Assembly: GCA_944739405.2 (NCBI GenBank)
Contig: OX123200.2
Location: 9,626,761-9,690,760, forward strand
From: Euclidia mi
Lineage: Eukaryota > Arthropoda > Insecta > Lepidoptera > Erebidae
Direction: 5' to 3'
Length of the DNA: 64,000 nucleotides
In this document: one piece after another, positions 34,376 through 46,217 of the stretch
How positions within the stretch are numbered: position 1 is the first letter of the stretch
Layout: each line of letters begins with the position of its first letter
Notes under the pieces: model-generated
The model's database searches: none
Seen by the model: the letters and a program-made list of their open reading frames with translations, nothing else
Told to the model about the DNA's origin: nothing
Translations under genes and position numbers: made by a program

Positions 34376-34636
34376 TAACTTCACGCCTTTATCCCCGAAG
34401 AGGTAGGCAGAGGTGTATTACACACCCACACTTCGCCAGTTATGTTTCGGTCCCAATGTAACAGGGGGCGAGCCTATTGCCATCTACCGGGCACATTGAT
34501 AAGCGAGCGATAATTAACATTTTAATTCACACATAACTTCGAAAAGTCTGAGATGTTTGCCCGGGGTAACTGGGGATCGAACCCGAGACCATCGTCTCGG
34601 CAGTCCGTTACGTACACCACTGGGCTATCGCCGCTT
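34376..34636 (-). mobile_element. hybrid tRNA-headed SINE (minus, full length)
   Basis: On the minus strand: head gcggcgatagcccagtggtg, box B-like cgggttcgatcccc, middle cttttcgaagttatgtgtga and ttaattatcgctcgct, then aataggctcgccccc, gggaccgaaacataactgg and tail ctgcctacctcttcgggg. The head and middle resemble the GATGAT SINEs while the tail resembles the LINE-tailed SINEs. The truncated relative is at 6108-6294. Confidence 0.8.
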
Positions 34637-35362
34637 TTTCGAGTAAATAAACAAGTATAAAACTTTATTTATCAGACCTGTAATTCAAAATTAGTACCAA
34701 CGTAAAACACACGCTATCGTCTCTGAAAAGTACCTACGTATTTTTCACTTCAACTTACGAAAATGTGTGCGGTGGAAAATGTGACCCTTTGTAAGTTCAA
34801 GTAAGATTTATTGGCCGCGTCAACTAGCCTGACGGCAACCGAATTTATCTCTTCAAATGTTTTAAGACGAATGGTGTTTGTTCAACTAACTTTCTTCTTC
34901 GTTTTTTGGTTCCATAAGGATGTCGAATTGGTTTTACGGACTGCGAGTCTACGAGATATTCTGAAACTGTTTTCTATTTAATAAATAAAGCTAAAGTCAC
35001 GTAGAAATCTATTTATCATTTTGTTTGCGTTATAATGTAATAATTATGAACATCAAATACTTATTCACCATCTGTAAAGTTTTGTTTGCATTGCATTTTA
35101 TATTTGTCATTTTATTACCGGTTCCTTAAGCAATTGTACCTTTTTGCAAGCTTCAAGCTTGGCAGTCGCAGATTAAGTAAAAAATCTAGACAAATAGTAG
35201 ATACATTTTTCAAGCAAAAGTAGGTATGCCTAATATAACAAAAAAGGATAACGAGTAGAAAGATAACAAAAAAGCGTATGATAAAATCAGGCGTAGGCAA
35301 GTGTCTAATATCATAAAATTACGTCTTATATAGAATATTTTTTGAACTAGTATACATATTAA

Positions 35363-35601
35363 CTAGCCGTTTCCCGCGGATTCGACCGAGTCCTGAGGGA
35401 ACTACTTCGCGTACCCGAAAAACCTAAATATCTTATGGACCCCTATTTTTTCTAAAATAAAATATAGCCTATGTTACTCGCAGATAATGTAGCTTTCTAA
35501 TGGTGAAAGAATTTTTAAAATCGGTCCAGTAGTTTTTGAGTTTATCCATTACAAACAAACAAACATACAAATTTTTCCTCTTTGTAATATTAGTGTAGAT
35601 G
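35363..35601 (+). repeat. interspersed repeat ending TAATATTAGTGTAGAT
   Basis: It runs from actagccgtttcccgcggat through aaaatcggtccagtagtttt to caaacaaacaaacatacaaa and taatattagtgtagat, a very common insect repeat class. It is non-coding. 34637-35362 otherwise shows nothing recognisable. Confidence 0.6.
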
Positions 35602-35899
35602 TAGATTTGATGATAAATTTGACGAGTAGTCAATAGCTTTCAAACGTCACGTAATAGCGTTCAAGTAATACGCGTGCGCATAGTGGAGCTTAAATCATCT
35701 CAAATGTTTTGTACTTTAGCTTAGTACCGCATCGCTGGCATCTTGTAGGGTATAACGCAATAAATCATGCATTTTTATTCTATATCCCTTAAATCTGCAG
35801 AGTTTAGAAGTGCTGAGATCTGTAGTATGGCGTTGCCCGCCCCTTTAACGAAAAAATATCTCATAATTCGCATAAGTTTGACTAAAATGATTAGTGGGT

Positions 35900-36300
35900 A
35901 TATGATATGGTACAGACTCTAGTCTTCTCGATTTTTTCGTATGGCGCTGAGACATGGACGTTAAAAGCCGCAGACCGTAAGCGCATTGACGCCATTGAGA
36001 TGTGGTGCTGGAGAAAGATGCTCCGTATCCCCTGGACAGCATTTCGGACCAACGTCTCCATATTGCGAGAACTCAACATCTCCTCGCGGTTGTCGTCCGA
36101 GTGTCTACGCAAAATTGTGACCGGCAAAGTAGAGGGGAAAAGACCTCGTGGACGCAGCCCAATACGCTGGTCCGACCAGATCCGCACCACTCTTGACTCC
36201 ACAGTCCACAACGCTCTTCACACCGCCAGAGACAGGATTAGATGGAGGAAAATCGTGAGAAAGTGATGAAGAAGGGAGGTCACGACCCTCAGCACTGAGG
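35900..36300 (+). pseudogene. RTE-type LINE C-terminal fragment
   Basis: The 119-aa frame (35907-36266) has SYGAETWTLKAADRKRI, MWCWRKMLRIPWTAFRTN, SILRELNI and KVEGKRPRGRSPIRW. This is the C-terminal region after the reverse transcriptase in RTE/BovB-like LINEs. The stop (tga) is followed by the typical gtcacgaccctcagcactga tail. It is 5'-truncated, with no catalytic domain. Confidence 0.85.
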
Positions 36301-36496
36301 AATACGACGCAAGGAGATATGATACGACTCTTTTCAACGAATTTGTCTCCAAAATTGTAACGTATTAAACCAAGACACGCTTTTGTTCATCGATAATAAT
36401 ACCGCGCGTGTCGACGGCTGTGTAAAAGAGATTACGATGTCTATCAAATCGGCAACAACGTACAATTATACTGTACACAGCGAGCTATGCGTGAAA

Positions 36497-36655
36497 TATA
36501 TATAAAATTATTGCATTACTGACTGATTGACAGACAACGCACAGCCGGAACTACTAGGTGCATGAACCTGAAACTTGGCATGTATGATACCCGGGGTGCA
36601 TAGCGGGCGATGCACTAGGAAGAACTTACCCGAAACACAAACGAGATCGCGAGAA
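36497..36655 (+). repeat. TGACTGACTGACAG-family repeat
   Basis: Order: ttgcattactgactgattga, cagacaacgcacagcc, gcatgaacctgaaacttggc, ggggtgcatagcgg. Confidence 0.6.
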
Positions 36656-36680
36656 ACACTTATGTTCTTTTTATATATTT

Positions 36681-36880
36681 TTTTTTAAAGACGACTCCCG
36701 AAGTGGGACTAATTCCTGTGTCGCATGGAACTTTGCAAACATAGAAACACGAAACAACAATTTTATTTATGAATTACATAACGTATTGTCTCGTGTGTGG
36801 ATCGAACCCAACATTCGGCGCAGTGTCAAGCGGTGAGGCGGCCGCTTAAATCACTACGCCAACCGTGCAAAAAAATGGGC
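36681..36880 (-). mobile_element. tRNA-headed SINE (GCACGGTTGGCGTAG family, minus)
   Basis: On the minus strand: gcacggttggcgtagtgatt, box B-like gggttcgatccacacac, then a body ending in cccacttcgggagtcgtctt. An interrupted copy is at 57527-58027. Confidence 0.7.
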
Positions 36881-37147
36881 ATCTTCTTGTTGCCACATAA
36901 AATAGCTGCCTGTGCGACTTTCAGCATCTCAAAGCGTAATTAAAAAGTTGAAACTGTGAGTAGCGTCATATAAGTCTCCGTCGTATTATATGGCAGGAGA
37001 TACTTTAGCCCCCTCTGAATAAATACAGCGCCGTACCTTTCAGGTTCTCAGTATCATATTCAAACTAAGAGAATTTGAAGCTTTTAATTTAGGTGAAACG
37101 AACTTCAACGAGAAATATATTAATTAGGTATTATACTCATTTATATA

Positions 37148-37220
37148 GAGCGGACCTCGGGCTCCAAGGCGTGTAAGTTTTGGATGGAACCGGGATAACG
37201 CCAGGACGATGATGTTGATT
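37148..37220 (+). repeat. 3' scrap of second-body-type SINE
   Basis: Gcggacctcgggctccaagg, ggatggaaccgggataacgc and aggacgatgatgttgat match the 3' end of 40499-41283. Confidence 0.7.
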
Positions 37221-37799
37221 ATACTCATTTATATCTAGGTGGGTTCTTAATTAAGCTAATAAACGTCTTACAACGATATTTTAACAGGTATATGAAGTCT
37301 GTGACTTACCACAGATTAAGTACTAACTTACTCAAGACTTATCTCCTTACTCAAGATTTATTAATTAAAATTGTCCACCCTTTGCGACCGTACTATTAGG
37401 TCTTTAGCACAGATTAATAAATAGTTACTTCGTAACCTTTAGTGTTATTTATGAATACCGTCGCATCGGCGTCGAAGTCTAAATACTTCTTTATGCCTTT
37501 AAAGTACGAAAGCAATAATTACAAATGGCCAATGATTTTAAATAATTATTAATATTATGTATGAAAGACATTTCAATTTGCAAAGCCAAAATGGCTGAAA
37601 TTTTGCTTCCATTTCAGTTATGATTCTAATAATTTGTCGCACTGTTTTAATGGAAAGGAAATGTTGGCAATTAGACGGTCCCACTTACAAAAGCGGGACG
37701 TGACTATTTCTAATTTCGCCGGCACGTTTTTGTGAGGAATATTTAGTAAGTAATATCTACTTACACTTAAACATATTTGCACACATTATTATTTGGAAT

Positions 37800-38003
37800 C
37801 TGTATATATAAAATTATTGCTGGCTGACTAACCGACAAGGCACGACCTAAACTATTAGCTTAAATTTGGCATGTATGTTCTTTGCTGATCGTAAAAGAAG
37901 GGATTAAATTAAGAAGGGTCTTCCCGAAATTCCCACGGGATGGGGCAGAAACGGTTAAATTAATATAAAATATGCGGACGTAGCCACGGGCATCCTCTAG
38001 TGT
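37800..38003 (+). repeat. TGACTGACTGACAG-family repeat
   Basis: A near-complete copy: tatataaaattattgctggc, ttaaatttggcatgtatgtt, cccgaaattcccacgggatg, ggcagaaacggttaaatt, cgggcatcctctagtg. Useful as the reference for the split copy at 6440-7035. Confidence 0.65.
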
Positions 38004-38149
38004 TATATTATATTCTAAGCTATTATGTACCTGCTTTTTCAAAGCGCTGGCTTAAAGCATGCTGACACGCTTTCAACATCTAAAATATGTTCCAGGTTAA
38101 AGAGAAATGAACAAATCTGTCTGAATTTAGATTAATTAATAATTTTTTT

Positions 38150-38296
38150 ATAGGCTCACGCCTGTATCCCTGAACAATAGGCAGAGGTGTAATATTACAC
38201 CCACATTTCGCCGTGTCATAAATTAGTAGATCCCACGTAATAGAGGGCGAGCCTATTGCCGTTACTGGGCATTTTCGACTTCGTGCTGCTACTGAG
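38150..38296 (-). mobile_element. LINE-tailed SINE, 3' half (minus)
   Basis: The complement of the tail (ggctcacgcctgtatccctg) and of the body (atcccacgtaatagagggcg, agcctattgccgttac) is present; the tRNA head is missing. Confidence 0.75.
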
Positions 38297-38361
38297 AATT
38301 CTTATTAACATAAACTTACTTTACGCTACCTAAATTAAACTTAATAATTAACCGATTAGTC

Positions 38362-38524
38362 TCATCATCATCAGCCCTGTATTAATACTGTCCCAACTCC
38401 CACTGCTGGGCACGGGTCTCTACTCACTATGAGAAGGGTACGGCCATAGTCCACCATGCTGGCCAAGTGCGGGTCGGCAGTCGGGCGTCGGTCAGTCGGT
38501 CTCTACACTCAGCTATCGCTGCTA
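38362..38524 (-). mobile_element. GATGAT-tailed SINE, internally deleted (minus)
   Basis: Ctcatcatcatcagccctgt, cccactgctgggcacgggt, ccatagtccaccatgctggc, then a jump to the head complement cggtctctacactcagctat. The middle body is deleted. Confidence 0.75.
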
Positions 38525-38922
38525 TGCATAATTCACCTATTAGTATTAAATTAAATATATTACTAGCTTCTTTATCTCAAATGACATCTGTTTGTCATAT
38601 ATATGATAGTGCTTACTACTAGTTTACTTCTAAAAATTTGATATACTGTAGATAACGGTGCTGGTTGCGAGATTACCTTTAAGTATTCTTAAACACTGTA
38701 TTAGAATCATCTGTTAACTCGAAGAAAATAAAATAAAAAAGCGTTTTTATTGCGACACTGCTGCGATGTGGTCGGAATCACACACGCGGTCGATATTTAT
38801 CGCAAGCAGTTGTCGTGTGGTTGTGATACGTTTAAATTGCTTCTAAGTATGTTCAAATACGATTCTGTTAGATCCATATAGGTGCGAAGAAAATGGTCAG
38901 GCTATCTATATTAATATAATAA

Positions 38923-39103
38923 AGCTGTAGAGTTTGTTTGTTCGGCTGAACGCGCTAATCTTAGGAACCACTGGTTCGATTTAAATAATTATTTTTTGAT
39001 GGATAGCCAATTTATCGAGAAAGGCTATGTAACATCATGCTATACCCTCAGGTGCGCAGCCGTAGTAGCCCCAAATAACGCGTGTGAAACCGCGGGCTCA
39101 CCT
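38923..39103 (+). repeat. GAAGAGTTTGTTTG-family repeat
   Basis: Second copy of 8598-8805: agctgtagagtttgtttgtt, ggatagccaatttatcgaga, gaaaccgcgggctcacctag. Confidence 0.6.
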
Positions 39104-39504
39104 AGACTAAAATAAGATTGTAATAGCCATATCACATCTGTTACCATTTAAATTTCTCTGTGGTTACATAAAGAATAACTTCTTTATGAATATCTTTGTG
39201 TCGTATCGGTTGCAATCTTAATGAGACATTTCATAATTTATACCAGCCGTTTGTTTTCATAAAGATCCGCATCTGGCCAACATTAATCAGAACAATGTTT
39301 CAACTTACAGTTGTTATTTTCCTTAGGAGTGATATTTCTTTTGTAAGAAAACCAATCTGTTGTGCACCGGGGTAAATTACCCTCGGTTTTCTCTCCGATT
39401 TCCTTGTTTGAAGGTCGGTCAGACATTGATATCGAAGTAATTGAGAGGGCTCCAAGCCGTTTGAATATAGATTGATTTTGTTGTCTATATTTGAAACGGA
39501 CGGA

Positions 39505-39725
39505 TCAATTAAGAAAAACGAATTAGGTAGTATGTATCGAGTGAGAATTAATGGAGATGTCGGTAGAGGACGCCCGAGACGGAGTCAGAAAAGGAGTGCC
39601 CATAATCGACGAGCATGCATGATGAGTTTAATGAAAGTCGAGGAAGTGGATGTGTTTGAATTTGAACTGGAGCATTTGGTGTTTCATAGACTCTGCGTAC
39701 CCCAATGGGACACAGGCGTGACGTT
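39505..39725 (+). pseudogene. LINE C-terminal scrap (family of 15362-16560)
   Basis: The frame contains GSMYRVRINGDVGRGRPRRS, then NRRACMMSLM, matching the C-terminus at 15378-15600 (VNGSGRRGRPRR, NRRACMRNLM). It ends gtaccccaatgggacacagg cgtga, the same end as that LINE and as the SINE tail. Confidence 0.75.
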
Positions 39726-39900
39726 TAAATTGATGATTGATGACGTGTAATTGAGATTAGTTGTCTATGAATTTATATGCTACCAGCCGCACGGCCGCTA
39801 AACAGCTCGGAATAGATACTAACTGAGATTTTTTTATGCGAGCGTTTTATGTAGTCAAACAGCAATCACTATGATATTTTAATAAAAGCTCGTCAGACGA

Positions 39901-39943
39901 TTGGCGATTTCGTTAACAAAGTATTAGTTAACGAAATCGCCAA
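39901..39943. repeat. perfect 17-bp-arm palindrome, 9-nt spacer
   Basis: The arms ttggcgatttcgttaac and gttaacgaaatcgccaa are exact complements around aaagtatta. Confidence 0.9.
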
Positions 39944-40498
39944 AGTATATTTCGGCTCTTAAGGAAGATAGCTGACGTAAAAACGGAAAAGACCACACGA
40001 GTAAGATGACAATGATTGCATAGACTTGCAGGTTTGTAAAGTCTTAAGTTTATTCAACTTTGCAGTCAAAGGCTTAAGACTAGCAATATGAGCTACTTAT
40101 TTGATGAATTACAATCTGAACGACAGTCCGCTATTGTCCACAGACGTTTAATTTCTTTAAAGAACATTAAGTATAAAGCGTTCTTATAGGTACGTATATT
40201 TAAGTTACTTTTATGTGGTTTAGTTGACTACAGTACAATGTATGCAGTATGAATTGTTTTTTTTATGGTAGGTGGGGTTCTTGCTATCTTGTGAAAAACC
40301 TAAGCAGGATCTCTTATCTTTATCACAAAAATACCATTCATCAGGGTTTGGCCAGCTTAAAGTTGTCGCTGTGGCTTAAAATACGTTTCCCAAAGATTAC
40401 ATATAGGTACTTTTCTCTGTACTCAAGGACACTGAACAGTATTTAATACATTACCTAACACAAAGGTTTTAGATAGTGATAAACATAATACTTAATCA

Positions 40499-41283
40499 GG
40501 CAGCGATAGCCGAGTGGATATAACAACAGACTGCTATGCAGAGGGTATCGGGATAAAATCCACGGCGTGCACCACTGACTTTTCGAAGTTAAGTGCGTAG
40601 TCAATTGGTAAAGCTGTAACACACGCTCGAATTTGGTCCGGCGGACCAAATCCGTCTACTAAATCCGTTCTCGCTGCAGACGACCGGATCGGACAGTTGC
40701 TTCACGTAAGCCTTCAGGTGCACACGGTTGTCATCATGTCGTTGGACACGAAAATTATGGTGGAAGCGGCAACACTAGCAGCAACGTTACAGCCACCACG
40801 TAATAAGCGAAAAAAAAAAAAAGAGAATGGGCGAAACAGTAAAGCAATCCACATCCGATGTGCAAACTAGCGGACCAAGGCAGACTCAATTAATAATATA
40901 TTATGTTCGCAGGACTACTCTACAGACGATCAGATTTGGTTCGGATGCGAACCAAATTCGTGGTCTGTTCGAACCAAATTCGAGCGTGTGTTCCAGCTTT
41001 TAATTATCGCCTGCTCCGTGCCTCGGAAAGCACGTTAAACCGTCGGTCCCGGCTGTCATGAAGATTTTTGCTTCGTTACGGGGAGTCAGTACCCTCAAAT
41101 AAACTGATACTAGTCTAAATCATGGAATATGGCTATTCCTTTGGGTTGCGGAGGTCAGACGACAGTCGCTCTGTAGAAAAGCCGATATTCTGTTAAATCT
41201 GGTTAGACTAGTAAGCGGACCCTGGGCTCCAAGGCGAGAAGTCTTGGATGCAACCGGGATAATGCTAGGACGATGATGATGAA
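40499..41283 (+). mobile_element. tRNA-headed SINE, second body type, split by a MITE
   Basis: Head ggcagcgatagccgagtgga with a damaged box B; the middle is interrupted at 40608-41002 by a Harbinger-like MITE. The body resumes at ttaattatcgcctgctccgt and continues through gccgtcggtcccggctgtca, tttgggttgcggaggtcaga to gctaggacgatgatgatga. Removing the MITE restores the family order seen at 12571-12893. Confidence 0.85.
40611..40999. mobile_element. PIF/Harbinger-like MITE nested in a SINE
   Basis: The ends aagctgtaacacacgctcg and cgagcgtgtgttccagctt are near-perfect inverted repeats. The flanking trinucleotides are gta (40608-40610) and tta (41000-41002), matching the 3-bp TWA duplication of PIF/Harbinger. 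Inside is a short plus-strand open frame from the ATG at about 40737, beginning MSLDTKIMVEAATLAATLQP and continuing with a run of basic residues; this could be a relic of an element protein, but the homology is not established. Confidence 0.7.
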
Positions 41284-41525
41284 ACACTATTCAGTACAAA
41301 AGACAATTATACTTACGGATGTAGGTTATATACAGAGTGTCACAAAACCCATCACCAAGCCGAAGTCTACTCGTTATGGACATCATGCCAAGTCATACTA
41401 ACCAAAAATAATACCTGGGAAACGATCTTTTTTTTAATTTTTCACATTTTTTAAACTGCAATAAAATGCGCGCGCGTTCAATGCTCGAAATATCTACTTA
41501 TCCATAGGGTCATACAAAAACCATG

Positions 41526-41564
41526 CATTTACCCCGCCAATAGAACATATTGGCGGGGTAAATG
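41526..41564. repeat. perfect 17-bp-arm palindrome, 5-nt spacer
   Basis: The arms catttaccccgccaata and tattggcggggtaaatg are exact complements around gaaca. Confidence 0.9.
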
Positions 41565-41790
41565 GATCGATTTTGTACCTAATTAGAAAAATTCCATATT
41601 AACTTTTGAGCCTCAATATCTCCTGAACCAGTCATTTCCCAGGTATGGTGCCGAAGTAAAAAATATTCGTAGTGATTGGTACAACATGGGATTTCAGTTT
41701 TCGTTAAGGGTCTTTTTACACCCTGTATATATAGTACCGCAGTTGTAATTTAAGAGGTAATAAAAAAGTAAATCGTTCCTTACAGCTATT

Positions 41791-44487
41791 AAAAATATTG
41801 TGTGCGTTCGCGCAGCGGAATGTTGTTGAATTTAAAGATTTTAATTATGCAGATATTTAGTGTATGACGTCGTATAATTGTGTATGGTAAAAAAAAATTT
41901 GTGCATGCAGCCATTGTGGAGAAATTCAGCAAAAACTGATTCCGCTGGGCGAACGTTGTCCTGGCGGAACTTTTTTTAATCCATTGACTTTAGAAGAAAA
42001 GAGATGTGTCCAAAAATTAGTGTGTATTTGTGTGTAATTGTGTATGTATGAATAAAATTAGTGCATGCATAAACTTCGGAGAAATTCAAGTTTCCGCTAC
42101 GCGAACGTTTGGCCATTAGCTAGTTTTCATATAAAGCGCTTACATAGAGAGCTGTAGATTTTTACATACGTTGTTTTGAATTTGTTTATATTTGTTTAAA
42201 AAACAGATTTAGAAAAAAACGTAGGGCTTAAAAGATAAAAATATAAACGTAAAATACGCTTATTAGGTCTTAGTTCTTAAAGTATGCACTTTGGGGTCTA
42301 GATTTTCACATTTATACAAACCTTGTAAATGTCTGCAACATGTTGCCAAGTATCAATGATGTTCCGTTAGTAATTAAAGAATTATAGGACAATTTACCAT
42401 GAATAGATCACTGTTTACAAAGCAGTCAAATATCACGACGTTCTAAAGGAATTGCATGGTAAAATGTATGTTAATAATTAGTGTATTCATTCAACTATTC
42501 ACATGCAAAATTTCATGTCATTAAATTCAGTAATTAAAGAAAAACAATTATAATACTGACGAAGCATCGAAAACCTACATAACCCGACCAAGTTTGGATG
42601 GCTACAAAAAAGCGGCCGTGCCATATATATAAGAAACGTTCTTAACCTTCCAATATAGTATTTATTAATATGGTACAGTTGCGTACACAAGCGTTAGGAA
42701 AAAATAAAACAATTGCATTTCTTGAATTAAAAATATTTTTTAAATAATAACGCCACTATCTACGGTAAAAATAAATCTTCAATTAACAAGTATTTAAATA
42801 TCCGTGTACAAAAATATTTTTAATTACATATTACATAATTATGTAATTATAATAACGTTAACAAACGCTTGCAACGACAGCAATGGACTTAAATGTGTTT
42901 TAACTAAAACAGGTTTAATAAACATATTGCCCTCTCTTTTCTTCAAGGATGGAAGTACCGTTTCAAGCGGGAAGCCGCCTATCGCTCGTTGCGCGCAGCG
43001 CGTTGTCTATTTTTTCACAATAGAATATTTTTGATCAATTCATAACTACAATACTTAGACTATTTAACCAAAGGACTAGCGTACCGCTGCGAACAAAATA
43101 ATTCTGCATATTTTGGTGGGGTGCGGGGGAACACGCTCACATACATAAGTCACTACCAGTACCACGGTATACATCAATTAAAAAATCGATTCAAGAAGTA
43201 GTCTTTTTAAGTTATTAAATTGTTTGATCCACTAAAGTTGCAAAGGGGAACGCTCGTGCATACCTAGTCCATTGGTTAAATAGTGTAATAAGCTACAATA
43301 TGATAAATATTTACCTAAACAGTAGTATTTACATGTGGTAATTATTTAATTTCCCTAAGAGGTCTATAGTTAGAATTCTGATCCGTGAACTCTTCAATAG
43401 AAATTAGCCGTATGAATTTTATTTGTCTTAAATTTTAATAATATATCTAGATTATATCTCAAGTCTCAAGCACATACTTAAATAAAGACCGACGTAAATA
43501 GTACCTACTTTCTGTCATAATCAAATACATTTAAAAAAGTAGGTGTACAAAAGTAAATGACCTATAAATTATATCGAAACAACAATTGTGTTATCACCTA
43601 TACCAATTCAATACCGGTATTATACTGTAAATTTTGGGATGTTACCTAAATATATTGCACGGCCGCTTTTTTGTAGCTATCCGAACTTGGTCGGGTTATG
43701 TAGGTTTTCGATGCTTCGTCAGTATTATAATTGTTTTTCTTTAATTACTGAATTTAATGACATGAAATTTTGCATGTGAATAGTTGAATGAATACACTAA
43801 TTATTGGCATACATTTTACCATGAAATTCCTTTAGAACGTCGTGATATTTGACTGCTTTGTAAACAGTGATCTATTCATGGTAAATTGTCCTATAACTCT
43901 TTAATTACTAAGGGAATATCATTGATACTTGGCAACATGTTGCAGACATTTACAAGGTTTGTATAAATCTGAAAATCTAGACCCCAAAGTGCATACTTTA
44001 CAAACTAAGACCTAATAAGCGTATTTTACGTTTATATTTTTATCTTTTAAGCCCTACGATTTTTTCTAAATCTGTTTTTTAAACAAATATAAACAAATTC
44101 AAAACAACGTATGTAAAAATCTACAGCTCTCTATGTAAGCGCTTTATATGAAAACTAGCTAATGGCCAAACGTTCGCGTAGCGGAAACTTGAATTTCTCC
44201 GAAGTTTATGCATGCACTAATTTTATTCATACATACACAATTACACACAAATACACACTAATTTTTGGACACATCTCTTTTCTTCTAAAGTCAATGGATT
44301 AAAAAAAGTTCCGCCAGGACAACGTTCGCCCAGCGGAATCAGTTTTTGCTGAATTTCTCCACAATGGCTGCATGCACAATTTTTTTTTACCATACACAAT
44401 TATACGACGTCATACACTAAATATCTGCATAATTAAAATCTTTAAATTCAACAACATTCCGCTGCGCGAACGCACACAAAATATTAT
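41791..44487. mobile_element. large foldback element with ~840-bp inverted arms
   Basis: The left arm (41791 to about 42633) and right arm (about 43648 to 44487) are inverted copies with only scattered differences. Outer ends are tgtgtgcgttcgcgcagcgg and its complement; inner ends are gcggccgtgc and gcacggccgc. Within each arm a unit of about 150 bp is repeated, with gtgcatgca, ggagaaattca and ttccgct-ccgaacg-like blocks (left arm near 41938 and 42088), plus an inverted block at the outer end. The 1-kb centre (42634-43647) is AT-rich and holds no convincing gene. No transposase is recognised; it may be a foldback or a very long-TIR transposon. Target duplication not resolved. Confidence 0.75.
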
Positions 44488-44704
44488 AAAAAGTAATGGT
44501 AATTGTACTAAATTGAGTCACTCGAGCAAATTCTGTCAAAGAGTTTGGAGTGAGTAGGTAAACTTCAAGAGAGTTCTTATATAATTATGAAATATCCAAT
44601 CGCAAGAATGTAATAATATGCGAATACCGTTCTAATTCTGATCCTTGTCTCGTGAGCAAGTACAATATTCTTAAAAGATGATTGTGAAATTTCTGTAATG
44701 GATC

Positions 44705-44949
44705 TTCATCATCAGCCCCTTACAGTCCACTGCTGGACTAGGCCTCTCCTTTGAAAGCAGGAATTGGCCTACTACACCACGCTGGCCAAACATTTTTTTG
44801 TTTTGGTTGGTACAGGGTGTGTGTCAAGTTTTCCTGCTCTTACAGTGCTGTTCTCTGCATAGTATGGTCCCTCTGTCGGCTCTTACGACACCCTTGGGAT
44901 GATATGGGGTGGTGACATTGCGTATTCTTAATCCGTCATCACACGGACA
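44705..44949 (-). mobile_element. retroposon with GATGAT tail (minus)
   Basis: Fourth copy of the 19341-19573 family. Tail complement ttcatcatcagccccttaca, body complement gtactatgcagagaac-like and cccttgggatgatatggggt, ending cgtcatcacacgg. Confidence 0.82.
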
Positions 44950-45104
44950 TCGTCTTTATCTATAACGCATAATTACTTGATAATAAAGGTAATTTATTTT
45001 ATATTTGCTCCAACCCGACGACGTTTTCATTAAATTTATTATTAAATTTATAATTCATATATTTTTGTTTTCATTAATTTTTGTTTTCGCGATTTGTATA
45101 CATC

Positions 45105-45265
45105 ATACAATATTATTTAGTGGGTCTTAGTCGCGATAATTTACTTATTTAAAGGCATAAATACCTCTGTTATTCTCCTACGTTTCTACCGGCTTGCAAC
45201 GGTTGTGGTTTATGCCTTTAAATAAGTAAATTATCGCGACTCAGACCCGCTAAACAATATTGTAT
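45105..45265. mobile_element. 161-bp foldback MITE, 57-bp arms
   Basis: Arms 45105-45161 and 45209-45265 are complementary with a few mismatches (tcgcgataatttacttattt, aaaggcataaa on the left; the reverse on the right). The 47-nt loop contains accggcttgcaacggttg. No open frame. The element may extend a few bases beyond the arms. Confidence 0.75.
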
Positions 45266-45885
45266 AATAAGTTATGATATAGATTTAGATTCAGTATACA
45301 AGTAACAAGAAGATCAAGATAAATTTAAAATGTATGTATGTACCACATTTTAATTTATTTAATGTTAAACGTGTATGTTTAGGTTCGTGAATAAAGTCAG
45401 CATTATGCCCCTTTGATGTCACTAGCCTACTACGATTAATTATTTTATCGAAATCTGATAGTCAGTGCTTTACCCCTTCAAAGATGAAGGTACAAGGCTC
45501 TTGTATTTCCACCGTTCCATTATATGGATTGCATTCTTATCAGCTTTTCTATTAAAAAATCTCTTGTTCTTGTCGTCGTCTTGCGCGCTAGTAGCCGTTG
45601 TCTATTAGGGCACGTACCCATTATGTAGCACCAACATAATTATTGTCCTATAGTTTAATAAAATGTCACCTCTTGTGTATTTCAATAACTCTGCAGCTTT
45701 TCGCAGCCCATTGCGTCACCTTTGCTAGACAGTACGTGAGTCAATAGAAAAATATGGTCTACTATACCAAACTGGCGTGGCAGACGGTCAGTTATTTTTT
45801 GTGGCTGCTGCGGGTTGGTACAGAGTTTCATGGCAATATGCCATATCTTCGCAAGAATACTATTTGCTTTGCCTATTTTCCTTAG

Positions 45886-46217
45886 TCATCCTGCCAGAGT
45901 TATCCCAGTTTCAGCCTGGAGTCCGCTTACTAGTCTAATCGGATTTGGCTGAATTTTAGCTTTTTTACAGAGCGACTGCCTGTCTGCCATCCGAAACCCA
46001 AAGGGATAGCGATATTTCATGGTTAGACCAGTGTCAATTTATTTAGAAGGTACTGTCGCCCTATAACGACTGTCAAAGATCTTCATGACAACCGGGACCG
46101 ACGTGCTCTCTGAGGCACGGGGCAAGCGATAATTAACAATTCAACACGCACATAAGTCCGGATCCAAAATTCATTGGTGCGCGCCGTTGATTCGAACCCG
46201 ATACCCTCTGCATCTGC
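45886..46217 (-). mobile_element. tRNA-headed SINE, second body type (minus)
   Basis: On the minus strand: box B-like gggttcgaatcaacggcgcg, ttaattatcgcttgccccgt, tgtcatgaagatctttgaca, ttggctgaattttagc complement, and the end aactctggcaggatga. The first part of the tRNA head is missing. Confidence 0.8.

Noticed and set aside
42804..43034. Protein-coding gene in the centre of the large inverted repeat
   Set aside because: The 76-codon frame is AT-rich, lacks any recognisable motif and has no splice or promoter support.
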